Shown: in pieces, positions 1 through 7,756 of the stretch
Layout: every line of letters begins with the position of its first letter
Position numbering within the stretch: the stretch's first letter is position 1
NCBI RefSeq assembly: GCF_018129965.1
Contig: NZ_JAFCKW010000022.1
Span: 30,784 to 94,783 of the forward strand
Reading direction: 5' to 3'
Source of the DNA: Bradyrhizobium diazoefficiens
GTDB taxonomy: Bacteria > Pseudomonadota > Alphaproteobacteria > Rhizobiales > Xanthobacteraceae
DNA length: 64,000 bases
Notes under the pieces: model-generated
What the model was told of the DNA's origin: nothing
Databases searched by the model: none
What the model saw: the letters and a program-made list of their open reading frames with translations, nothing else
Translations under genes and position numbers: made by a program

Positions 1-1179
1 AAAGCCGATCACCAGCGGCGGCCGCTTGTCGGTCAGCTTCGAGATCGTGGCGAGGATGTCGGGGTTTTCCACGAGCTGCAGCGGCGGCATGCCGGCCGAG
101 GTCTTCTTCAGCTTCTGCTCGCCCTCATTGGCGACGCGCCAGTCGGCGACGGCCGCGGCGAAGATCGCGATGTCGGCGGGGAGCGCCGCCTGCACCTGCT
201 CCAGCATCTGCCTCGCCGATTCGACGTGCCTGACGGTGACACCGGCGGGGTCGGCGAGATCGACCGGGCCGCTCACAAGGATCACCTCGGCACCCGCGGC
301 CTGTGCGGCGGCGGCAATGGCAAAGCCCTGCTTGCCGGAGGAGCGGTTGGCGATGAAGCGCACCGGATCGATCGGCTCGTGGGTGGGACCCGCCGTGATC
401 AGCACGCGCTTGCCGGCGAGCGGGCGCGGCACCGGCGGCCGCAGCAGCCGCTCGGCGGCATTTGCGATCTCGACCGCCTCGGACATCCGGCCGACACCCG
501 CCTCGCCCGCTTCGGCCATCTCGCCCGAGTTCGGTCCGATCAGCACCACGCCGTCGCGCTGGAGCTGCGCGACATTGCGGCGGGTTGCCGCGTTGTTCCA
601 CATCAGCGGATTCATCGCCGGGGCCAGCAGGATCTTCCGATTGGTCGCGAGCAGGATGGCGCTGGCGAGATCGTCGGCATGGCCATTGGCCATCTTGGCC
701 ATCAGGTCGGCCGTCGCCGGCGCCACCACGATCATGTCGCACTCCCGCGCCAGCCTGATATGGCCGGCGTCGAACTCGCTCTGGGGGTCGAACAGATCGG
801 TGTAGACCCGCTCATGCGAGAGCGCGCTCGCCGCCAGCGGGGTGACGAATTGCTGCGCCGCCTTGGTCAGCACGCAGCGGACCTCGATGCGGCGCTCCTT
901 GAGCCGGCGGATCAAATCCAGCGACTTGTAGGCCGCGATCCCACCGCCGATGATGAGGGTGATGCTGGCCTCGGAGACGGCGCCGGTGCGCTGCGGCGTT
1001 GGGGCGGTGGATGTCGCGGGTGGGGCCGCGAACGGCGTCAGCGGCTCCTCGCGGCCCTCGATCAGCTCCCCGAGGATGACCCGCACCTCTTCCTCGACCG
1101 ACCTGCGGTTCCGGGCCGAGCGCAGGCGCAGATAGGTTTTGACGCTCTCGTCGAGCTTGCGGATGGTCAGGCTTGCCAT
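1..1179 (-). CDS. coaBC: CoaBC (Dfp) with N-terminal FitA-like RHH domain, 3' end cut by window
   Basis: Bifunctional phosphopantothenoylcysteine synthetase/decarboxylase of coenzyme A synthesis (CTP-dependent ligation of Cys to 4'-phosphopantothenate, then FMN-dependent decarboxylation). 393 residues are visible and the frame runs off the left edge. Residues 1-42 (MASLTIRKLDES, then RSVEEEVRVIL) match the ribbon-helix-helix fold of FitA antitoxins and are not part of usual CoaBC. A Pro/Thr/Ala linker (about 45-70) leads to the flavoprotein domain (GGGIAAYK at 78-85, active-site His140 in AGHIRLA, PAMN with Asn190). The CoaB part follows (TAGPTHEPIDP, SSGKQG). The clamp Cys equivalent to E. 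coli Cys158 is Ala224 (MAEAGEAGVGRM). ATG at 1179 has GGAGGG four bases upstream. It lies 57 bp downstream of ubiB with its own candidate promoter. Identification is firm; the function of the RHH domain is inference. Confidence 0.95.
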   Translation of the reverse strand, partial: MASLTIRKLDESVKTYLRLRSARNRRSVEEEVRVILGELIEGREEPLTPFAAPPATSTAPTPQRTGAVSEASITLIIGGGIAAYKSLDLIRRLKERRIEVRCVLTKAAQQFVTPLAASALSHERVYTDLFDPQSEFDAGHIRLARECDMIVVAPATADLMAKMANGHADDLASAILLATNRKILLAPAMNPLMWNNAATRRNVAQLQRDGVVLIGPNSGEMAEAGEAGVGRMSEAVEIANAAERLLRPPVPRPLAGKRVLITAGPTHEPIDPVRFIANRSSGKQGFAIAAAAQAAGAEVILVSGPVDLADPAGVTVRHVESARQMLEQVQAALPADIAIFAAAVADWRVANEGEQKLKKTSAGMPPLQLVENPDILATISKLTDKRPPLVIGF

Positions 1180-1199
1180 GTCGCCCTCCAGCACGGAAA

Positions 1200-1239
1200 T
1201 GATAGCGATGCTATCAATCGTATGATTGCAGTGCAATCA
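1200..1239 (-). promoter_or_regulatory. Tandem 17-bp palindromes overlapping a candidate coaBC promoter
   Basis: Two inverted repeats: TGATAGC-GAT-GCTATCA (1200-1216) and TGATTGCA-G-TGCAATCA (1223-1239), starting 23 bp apart. Read on the minus strand, TTGCAC (1231-1236), a 17-bp spacer and TAGCAT (1208-1213) form a plausible sigma70-type promoter covered by both palindromes, with the coaBC ATG about 20 nt beyond the expected start. The half-sites resemble the TGCTATCA/TGATAGCA half-sites I recall for Neisseria FitA. The second palindrome begins at the ubiB stop codon. The palindromes are seen directly; operator function is inferred. Confidence 0.6.
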
Positions 1240-2811
1240 CAGATTCCGGACAGCGATCAGGATTCCGATGAAGGTCGCGGCGATGATCCAGAGCGCGACG
1301 GTACGCCACCGGTTCTTGCGGCCCTCGCTGCGGCCCATCGCGGCAATGCTTTCCGGCGACAGCTTGATGCCGTCCCGCGTCATGGTCTCGAGCTGTTCCA
1401 GCACCGCGACCGAGCGGGCCGCGATATCCGGAAGACGCATCACGATGCGGGCAAGGTCGCCGGTGCCGGACAGCGCGCCCTGCACCCGGCCGATCGGTCC
1501 GAGATTGCGCTCGATCCATTCGCGCACCACGGGATCGGCCACTTTCCAGATGTCGAGCCTGGGATCGAAGCCGCGGGCCACGCCCTCGACCACCACCATG
1601 GTCTTCTGCAGCAGGATCAGTTCGGGCCGCGTCGTCATGTCGAACAGGCCGGTGACCTCGAGCAGCAGCGTCAGCAGCCGCGCCATCGAGATCTCCTCGG
1701 CGGTGCGGTTGTGGATGGGCTCGCCGATGGCGCGGATGGCCTGCGCGAAATTCTCGACCGAGTGATGCGCGGGCACGTAGCCCGCCTCGAAATGCACCTC
1801 GGCGACGCGGCGATAGTCGCGGGTGATGAAGCCGAGCAGGATTTCGGCGAGAAATCGCCGCTCCTTCATGCCGAGCCGGCCCATGATGCCGAAATCGACC
1901 GCGACCAGACGGCCGGCGTCATCGAGGAATAGATTGCCCGGATGCATGTCGGCATGGAAAAAGCCGTCGCGTAGCGCGTGGCGCAGAAAGCTCTGGATCA
2001 CCTTGCGGCCGAGATCGGGCAAGTCGACCTGCGACTCCGCAAGGCGCTTGTGATCGTTCAGCGCGATGCCGTCGATCCACTCCATCGTCAGCACGTTATG
2101 CGTGGTGCGGTCCCAATCGACATCAGGCACACGGAAATCGGGATCGTTCTGCGTGTTCTCCGCCATCTCCGACAGAGCTGCGGCCTCGAGCCGCAGGTCC
2201 ATCTCCATCGCGACCGAACGCGACATGGTGTTGATGACTTCGATCAGGCGCAGACGCCGCGCTTCGGACGAGTAGGCCTCGGCCTTGTGCGCGACGAAGA
2301 AGAAATCGGAGAGGTCGCGGCGGAAGCGCGCGGCCACGTTCGGACGCAGCACTTTCACGGCGACAGCCTTGCGGACGCCGTCGCGCACCACTTCGCCGCG
2401 ATGCACCTGTGCGATCGAGGCAGCCGCGACCGGCGGGCCGAGGCTCGCGAACACGTCCGTCACCGGGCGCTCCAGCGAGGTCGCGATCACGGCTTCCGCC
2501 TCGGCCTGCGAAAACGGCGGCAGGCGATCCTGCAGGCTTTCCAGGTCGCGCGCCATCATGACGCCGACGACGTCGGGGCGCGTCGCCAGGAACTGCCCGA
2601 GCTTGAGATAGGCCGGGCCCATCCGCGTCAGCGCGCGCGACATCCGTGGCCCGTCCTTGGGGCCGCGCCGCTCGACGATGCGCGCGAGTTTCAGCGCAAG
2701 CTGTCCCGGCGGCGGCACCAGGCTCGGATCGACCGAGCCGAACACGCCTTCGCGCGCGAACACGAAGGCGGCGCGGGCGAGGCGCGAAATGTGGGTGATG
2801 GCAGAGATCAC
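1237..2811 (-). CDS. ubiB: Ubiquinone biosynthesis ABC1/ADCK-type kinase UbiB
   Basis: 524 aa, the usual UbiB length. It is an atypical protein-kinase-like ATPase at the inner membrane needed for ubiquinone synthesis. Family marks are KxGQ (YLKLGQFLATRPD, K70), the Ala-rich loop replacing the glycine-rich loop (VAAASIAQVHRGE, about 128-140), a DFG motif in VDFGIMGRL and a C-terminal hydrophobic segment (VALWIIAATFIGILIAV). The ATG overlaps the ubiE stop as ATGA, so the two are probably translationally coupled. The ubiE-ubiB-coaBC order is a common rhizobial arrangement as I recall it. Confidence 0.95.
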   Translation of the reverse strand: MISAITHISRLARAAFVFAREGVFGSVDPSLVPPPGQLALKLARIVERRGPKDGPRMSRALTRMGPAYLKLGQFLATRPDVVGVMMARDLESLQDRLPPFSQAEAEAVIATSLERPVTDVFASLGPPVAAASIAQVHRGEVVRDGVRKAVAVKVLRPNVAARFRRDLSDFFFVAHKAEAYSSEARRLRLIEVINTMSRSVAMEMDLRLEAAALSEMAENTQNDPDFRVPDVDWDRTTHNVLTMEWIDGIALNDHKRLAESQVDLPDLGRKVIQSFLRHALRDGFFHADMHPGNLFLDDAGRLVAVDFGIMGRLGMKERRFLAEILLGFITRDYRRVAEVHFEAGYVPAHHSVENFAQAIRAIGEPIHNRTAEEISMARLLTLLLEVTGLFDMTTRPELILLQKTMVVVEGVARGFDPRLDIWKVADPVVREWIERNLGPIGRVQGALSGTGDLARIVMRLPDIAARSVAVLEQLETMTRDGIKLSPESIAAMGRSEGRKNRWRTVALWIIAATFIGILIAVRNL

Positions 2812-3569
2812 AAACGCCAGCCCGAATGCAGCGCAACGATGCCGCCCGACAATGTCTGCCAGTTGACGCGGGCAAAGCCGGCGTCGCGGATCATCTCCGC
2901 GAAGACGTTCGGCCTTGGAAACTTGCGAATCGATTCGACAAGATATTGGTAGGATTCGGCGTCGCCCGTGATCATGCGGCCGAGCGGCGGGATCACCTTG
3001 AACGAGAACAGATCATAGAGCTTGTCGAGCCCGGGCATCTCGACCGTCGAGAATTCGAGGCACAGGAAGCGGCTGCCGGGTTTCAGGACGCGATAGGCCT
3101 CGCGCAGCGCCAGATCGATCTGCGGCACGTTGCGAATGCCGAAAGCGATCGTATAGGCGTCGAAGCTGCGATCGGCGAAGGCGAGCGCTTCGGCATTGCC
3201 CTCGACGAAATCGACCTGGGTCTCGAGATGCCGCTTGGCCGCGCGCTCGCGGCCGACCGCCAGCATGTCGGAATTGATGTCGCAGACGGTGGCATGAAAG
3301 CCGGGACCTGCCGCCTTGGCAGCCCGGAACGAGATGTCGCCGGTGCCGCCGGCAACGTCGAGCAACGCGAACGGCCGGTCGCTCCTGGGCGGATCCAGCG
3401 CGTTGATCATGATGTCCTTCCAGACCCGGTGCAGGCCGCCGGACATCAGATCGTTCATCAGATCATAGCGCGACGCCACGCTGTGAAACACATCGTTCAC
3501 CAGCGTCTGCTTGTCGCCCAGGGGAACGTCCCTGAAGCCAAAATGCGTGGTTTCGCCCGGCCGATCCAT
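2808..3569 (-). CDS. ubiE: Ubiquinone/menaquinone C-methyltransferase UbiE
   Basis: 253-aa SAM-dependent methyltransferase for the C-methylation step of ubiquinone synthesis (demethylmenaquinone is the other known family substrate). It shows the typical N-terminus (FGFRDVPLGDK ... VFHSVASRYDLMNDLMSGG), SAM motif I (LLDVAGGTGDISFR) and the family signature around KPGSRFLCLEFSTVEMP and GDAESYQYLVESIRKFP. It is first gene of the ubiE-ubiB(-coaBC) unit and divergent from mutM, with about 80 bp of shared upstream region. Confidence 0.96.
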   Translation of the reverse strand: MDRPGETTHFGFRDVPLGDKQTLVNDVFHSVASRYDLMNDLMSGGLHRVWKDIMINALDPPRSDRPFALLDVAGGTGDISFRAAKAAGPGFHATVCDINSDMLAVGRERAAKRHLETQVDFVEGNAEALAFADRSFDAYTIAFGIRNVPQIDLALREAYRVLKPGSRFLCLEFSTVEMPGLDKLYDLFSFKVIPPLGRMITGDAESYQYLVESIRKFPRPNVFAEMIRDAGFARVNWQTLSGGIVALHSGWRL

Positions 3570-3650
3570 TACTCTACTCCACTGGGCGAACCATAGCGCG
3601 CCCGTCGCAATGGCGCTATCACACCGCCCTCATAAGGTGAATGCCTGACC

Positions 3651-4550
3651 ATGCCTGAATTGCCTGAAGTCGAGACCGTCCGCCGCGGCCTTCAGCCGGT
3701 CATGGAGGGTGCGAAAATCCTGGTCGCGGAGGCCCGCAGGCCCGATCTGCGCTTTCCGTTCCAGCCGGATTTCGTGGCTCGGCTGCAGGGGCAGGTCGTC
3801 ACGGGGCTTGGCCGCCGTGCAAAATATCTCATGGCCGACCTCGCCTCCGGCGACGTTTTGCTGATGCATCTGGGCATGTCGGGCTCGTTTCGCGTCATCA
3901 AGCAAGACAACGACGCATCGCCCGGCGAGTTTCACTATCCCAGGGGCAAGGACTCCACGCACGACCACGTGCTGTTCCGGATGTCCTCGGGCGCCGACAT
4001 CGTCTTCAACGACCCGCGCCGCTTCGGTTACATGAAAGTGATCGCGCGCAACGTGCTCGACGACGAGCCGCTGCTGCGCGACCTCGGCCCCGAGCCGCTC
4101 GGCAACGAATTCGATGCGGCCATGCTGGCGCGGTCCTGCCAGGACAAGAAAACGAGCCTGAAGGCCGCGCTGCTCGACCAGCGCGTGGTCGCGGGGCTTG
4201 GCAACATCTATGTCTGCGAAGCCTTGCACCGCTCGCATCTGTCGCCGCGCCGGATCGCCGCGACGCTCGCGACCAGGGGTCGCAAGGGCGTCGGCGGGGG
4301 CGAGCCGACCGATCACGCGAAGCGGTTGGTGAGTGCCATCCACACCGTGCTGAACGACGCCATCAAGGCCGGCGGATCGTCACTGCGCGATCACCGCCAG
4401 ACCTCCGGCGAGCTCGGCTACTTCCAGCACTCCTTCAAGGTCTATGATCGTGAGGGCGAGCCCTGCAAGACGCCCGGCTGCGGCGGCACGGTAAAGCGTT
4501 TCACGCAGAACGGACGGTCGACCTTCTGGTGTCCGACATGTCAGAAGTAA
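3651..4550 (+). CDS. mutM: Formamidopyrimidine-DNA glycosylase MutM (Fpg)
   Basis: 299 aa. A base-excision repair enzyme with AP-lyase activity acting on 8-oxoguanine and formamidopyrimidines. It starts MPELPEVETVRRGL with the catalytic Pro2 and Glu3 and has the conserved Lys58 (GRRAKYL). The DNA-binding segment GLGNIYVCEAL is present. The C-terminal zinc finger is complete (C-x4-C and C-x2-C, with the NGRSTFWC lesion-binding loop). A short basic/Gly insertion (ATRGRKGVGGGEPTD) makes it longer than the E. coli enzyme (about 270 aa). Confidence 0.97.
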   Translation: MPELPEVETVRRGLQPVMEGAKILVAEARRPDLRFPFQPDFVARLQGQVVTGLGRRAKYLMADLASGDVLLMHLGMSGSFRVIKQDNDASPGEFHYPRGKDSTHDHVLFRMSSGADIVFNDPRRFGYMKVIARNVLDDEPLLRDLGPEPLGNEFDAAMLARSCQDKKTSLKAALLDQRVVAGLGNIYVCEALHRSHLSPRRIAATLATRGRKGVGGGEPTDHAKRLVSAIHTVLNDAIKAGGSSLRDHRQTSGELGYFQHSFKVYDREGEPCKTPGCGGTVKRFTQNGRSTFWCPTCQK

Positions 4551-4674
4551 TGCAGCGCCGTAGCGAGCGGGCGGTCGGCCCGTTACCCCATCTACGAATG
4601 CTCGCACGCGTCCATTTTAACCGACAAGTCAGACGTCTACGCGCTCCCGCCGAAATGAATGGGCCGGAAGCCGT

Positions 4675-4697
4675 TCTACTGTGCATGGGGTTGTTTT
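4675..4697. repeat. 23-nt dispersed element, copy 1
   Basis: The 23-mer beginning TCTACTGTGCATGGGGTTG and ending TTTT occurs here and, without mismatch, at 48872-48894. Both copies are intergenic. This one lies 125 bp past the mutM stop and is followed by a larger palindromic repeat. A 23-bp perfect match between two distant intergenic sites in 64 kb is unlikely by chance. I recall similar sequence in other Bradyrhizobium intergenic regions but cannot check it here. Confidence 0.6.
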
Positions 4698-4719
4698 CGA
4701 CATTTTGCGCGGTGACGGG

Positions 4720-4811
4720 TTCGTCATCGCCAAAACGCGAAGCGAAGCAATCCGGCCGGGCTGGAGACCGGATTGCTTCGTCGCTTGAGCGCTTCGACCG
4801 GATGGTGACGA
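4720..4811. repeat. Palindromic intergenic repeat (gcgaagcaatcc family)
   Basis: Imperfect inverted repeat: GAAGCGAAGCAATCCGG on the left arm and CCGGATTGCTTCGTCGCTT on the right, flanked by cgtcatcg and ggtgacga. It sits between the convergent mutM and ParA genes and could fold as a long hairpin in either transcript. The same family recurs at 58886-58973. Confidence 0.7.
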
Positions 4812-4844
4812 AGCGCCCGTCTGCCGTCCGGGCGATTGCCCCGC

Positions 4845-5585
4845 TCAGGACGCCAGAATTTTGGTCTCCCTCGACGTGAGCCCGGAGGCGACGTGCAACA
4901 CGCCGTCGGCTGCCGAGATGACCTGGTCGATCAGGATATTGGTCGCCGAGATGTTGAGCCGGGCCTCGATCCACTGCCAGAGGCTGCAGATCTCCTCGGT
5001 CGATTTGCCGCTTGGCGCGAATTCGTTCACCGCAAGGCCGCTGGCGAGCGAGTCCTGGTGGTCGTTGCGCATCACGATCAGCGGACGCGCGAGCACATCG
5101 GTGAGATCGAGGGCTGCCTCCTCGGCGAGCGTGCCGGCCGCGTTGTCGATGCGCTGACCGCGGATCGGCGTCTGGTTCAGCACGAAGCTGTAGGGCTTGC
5201 GCCAGGCGCGCGCGACACTGAGCGTCGAGGCGGTCGCCTCGATGTCGACGACGCTCGGCCGGGTCGGGATCAGGCAGAGGTCGCAGTAGCGAATCGCCGC
5301 GGTGGTCGCGGCGCTGAGGCCGGCCGCGGTGTCGACGATCGCAAGCTGCAGCCCGCTGTCGGCGAGCATCCTGAGGCGCGGCTCGATATCGGCCGCATGA
5401 TAGATTGGCTCGACGACGACGTCGTCCTTGTTGCGGCGGCGCAGCCAGTTGGACAGGGTACCCTGCGGGTCGGTTTCGATCAGGCGCACGGTGAAGCCGG
5501 CCTGCCTGGCCGCCAGCGCGAGGCCGACGGCGAGGGTGCTCTTGCCGCTGCCGCCCTTTTGCGTTGCGAGTACGATCGTGTGCAT
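4845..5585 (-). CDS. Orphan ParA/MinD-type P-loop ATPase
   Basis: 246 aa from the ATG at 5585 (MHTIVLATQKGGSGKST). This start was chosen because the deviant Walker A motif KGGSGKST must lie within about 15 residues of the N-terminus; AAAGGA lies about 11 bases upstream. Other family marks are TDPQGTLSNWLRR (A' motif) and LAIVDTAAGLS (Walker B region). Such ATPases partition DNA or position cargo. No parB, parS-like repeats, conjugation or cellulose genes adjoin it, so the cargo is unknown. The last 35 or so residues (ISAADGVLHVASGLTSRE) are not typical of the family core. It is convergent with mutM. Confidence 0.85.
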   Translation of the reverse strand: MHTIVLATQKGGSGKSTLAVGLALAARQAGFTVRLIETDPQGTLSNWLRRRNKDDVVVEPIYHAADIEPRLRMLADSGLQLAIVDTAAGLSAATTAAIRYCDLCLIPTRPSVVDIEATASTLSVARAWRKPYSFVLNQTPIRGQRIDNAAGTLAEEAALDLTDVLARPLIVMRNDHQDSLASGLAVNEFAPSGKSTEEICSLWQWIEARLNISATNILIDQVISAADGVLHVASGLTSRETKILAS

Positions 5586-5826
5586 TGGAACATGAATCCT
5601 TTGGAGTGCCTGGGTGCAGGGTAACGCCACGCGAACGTGCATCTGGATGGATGCTGAGCGCTTCTCGCTCAGGACGTGCCCGGCCCGATCCAAAGGGGAT
5701 CGCGGTTGTCCGAATCAGCAATGGTGATGATGGCAGAATCGGGAATGCCAGCTAATCCGTACCATTACTGGACCCGTAGTCGCGCGTATGGTGTGCTCGC
5801 CGCCGTGAAGTAAAGGGGCGAGCAGC

Positions 5827-7506
5827 ATGAGCGGAAACTGGCGCGACCGGACGCCGACGACCTTCGACTGCCAGAAGATGCCGGCGGTCTCGAGCCGCGG
5901 CATGGTGGTCAGCAACCACCCGCTGGCCTCCAGCGCCGGTGCCGAGATGCTGGCCGCGGGTGGCAACGCCATCGACGCCGCGATCGCGACCCTGTTCACG
6001 CTGACCGTGGTCGAGCCGATGATGGTCGGCATCATCGGCGGCGGCATGGCGCATATCCGGCTCGCCGACGGCAGCCATCGCTTCATCGACGGCCAGAGCA
6101 CCGTGCCCGCGGCGGTGCGGGACAGCAGCTACACATCCAGGCCGGGCTCGGCGCATGACGTGTTCGACACCGTCGGCGACGAGAACCTCAACGGCCCGAA
6201 AGCGGTTGCCACACCGGGCTCGCTGAAGGCCTGGTGCGAGACGCTGCGCCGGTTCGGCACCATGAGCCTCGCCGACGTCATGCAGCCTGCGATCAAGCAT
6301 GCCGCGCGCGGCTATGCGGCGACGCCCTATCTGCACGAATGCATCAGCGAAAGCGCCGCCGAGATGCGCAAGGACAAGCCGATCGCGGCGGTGTTCCTGC
6401 CCGATGGCGCGCCCCTGAAGGTCGGCGAGCGCGTGGTGCAGGCCGAATATGCCGAGACCCTGCGCACTATCGCCGATCACGGCGAGCAATCCCTCTATGG
6501 AGGGCCGCTCGGTGACATCCTCGCCGACTACATGGAGAAAGCCGGCGGCTTCATCCGCCGCAGCGATCTTGCCAGTTACAAGACCGTCGAACGGCAGCCA
6601 ATCCGTGCCGACTATCGCGGCTGGACCATTTTGGGGCCGCCGCCGCCCGCAGCATCGGGCGTGCACATCGCGCAGATGCTCAACATCCTGGAAGGCTATG
6701 ACATCGGCGGCCTCGGCTTCGGCACATCCGAGACGATTCACTACCTCGCCGAGGTCCTGAAGATCGCCTTCGCCGATCGTGCCGCGGCCAGTGGCGATCC
6801 CGACTATGTCGGCGTGCCCGTCGAGCGGCTGACCTCGAAGGCCTATGCCGAGGAGCGCCGCCGCGCCATCGATCCTTCGCGCGCACAGGCCTGGGGCGCC
6901 GGCGTGTCGCCGCTCGAAGGCGCGCACACCACGCACATGACGGCGGCAGATTCTTTCGGGAACGTGGTCGCGACCACGCAGACCATCAATAATCTGTTCG
7001 GCGCCAAGATCATGATCCCGGGTCTCGGCGCCATCGCCAACAATTACATGAACCTGTTCGATCCGCGCCCCGGCCATGCGCTGTCGCTGGCGCCCGGCAA
7101 GCGCGTGACGACCTCGATGTCGCCGATGATGGCGCTGTGCGATGGCAAGCTGCGCTATGCGCTGGGCTTGCCCGGCGGCAAGCGCATCTTCCCGAGCGCG
7201 ATGCAGGCGCTGGTCAATCTCATCGACCACGGCATGAGCCTGCAGGAGGCGGTCGAGGCGCCGCGGGTCTGGACCGAAGGCAACGCGCTCGAAGTCGAGC
7301 AGGCGGTGCCCCCGAGTGTGCGCGCGAAGCTTGCGGCGCTCGGCCACGACGTCCAGGCCGTTGCGACCGTCGCCGGTGGCATGAACGGCATTGCCTTCCA
7401 TGACGATGGCACCATGACCGGCGCTGCCTGCTGGCGCGCAGATGGCACTCCGGTCGGGATGTCCGGCGGCCTCGCGCGCAGCGGTGTGCGGTTCAGGTTG
7501 GGTTAG
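5827..7506 (+). CDS. ggt: Gamma-glutamyltransferase-family N-terminal nucleophile hydrolase
   Basis: 559 aa, the usual length. The self-cleaving nucleophile is Thr368 in HTTHMTAADSFGN, followed by the family's small-subunit residues (NNLFGAKIMIPGLG, SMSPMMAL, LPGGKRIFPSAMQ). The N-terminal region has the typical VSSRGMVVSNHPLASSAGAEML and GGNAIDAA. No signal peptide is visible, so it is probably cytoplasmic, unlike periplasmic E. coli Ggt. It could act on glutathione or be an acylase-type paralogue; sequence alone does not decide. It is monocistronic, with GGGGCGAG ahead of the ATG. Confidence 0.9.
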   Translation: MSGNWRDRTPTTFDCQKMPAVSSRGMVVSNHPLASSAGAEMLAAGGNAIDAAIATLFTLTVVEPMMVGIIGGGMAHIRLADGSHRFIDGQSTVPAAVRDSSYTSRPGSAHDVFDTVGDENLNGPKAVATPGSLKAWCETLRRFGTMSLADVMQPAIKHAARGYAATPYLHECISESAAEMRKDKPIAAVFLPDGAPLKVGERVVQAEYAETLRTIADHGEQSLYGGPLGDILADYMEKAGGFIRRSDLASYKTVERQPIRADYRGWTILGPPPPAASGVHIAQMLNILEGYDIGGLGFGTSETIHYLAEVLKIAFADRAAASGDPDYVGVPVERLTSKAYAEERRRAIDPSRAQAWGAGVSPLEGAHTTHMTAADSFGNVVATTQTINNLFGAKIMIPGLGAIANNYMNLFDPRPGHALSLAPGKRVTTSMSPMMALCDGKLRYALGLPGGKRIFPSAMQALVNLIDHGMSLQEAVEAPRVWTEGNALEVEQAVPPSVRAKLAALGHDVQAVATVAGGMNGIAFHDDGTMTGAACWRADGTPVGMSGGLARSGVRFRLG

Positions 7507-7647
7507 CCGGGTGTTCGTAAGCGCTGCAGGCCTGCACCTGGATGCCAGAGGCGCCGTCCAACCCAACCTCTAGGGAAAGCCAATCCTGCGCCTGTCGTTT
7601 TTTGCACTTTGGTGGCGGTTTCCGGACGAATCCATGCGCCGTTGCAC

Positions 7648-7732
7648 GGAACATGCCCCAAGATCATTTCGAGGCGGATGACGACACCAGCCGGGCATCT
7701 TATGATGGAACCTCGGCGACGGGCTTATCGAT
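7648..7732 (+). promoter_or_regulatory. Two EcfG-like half promoters upstream of the HWE kinase
   Basis: GGAAC at 7648-7652 is followed after 17 bp by CGAG (7670-7673). GGAAC at 7707-7711 is followed after 17 bp by CGAT (7729-7732). The alphaproteobacterial EcfG consensus is about GGAAC-N16/17-CGTT, so both keep a perfect -35 and a partial -10. The second would place a transcript start just ahead of the kinase ATG at 7757. Weak evidence. Confidence 0.3.
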
Positions 7733-7756
7733 TGGTGTTTGAGTAAGGTTGTATCT

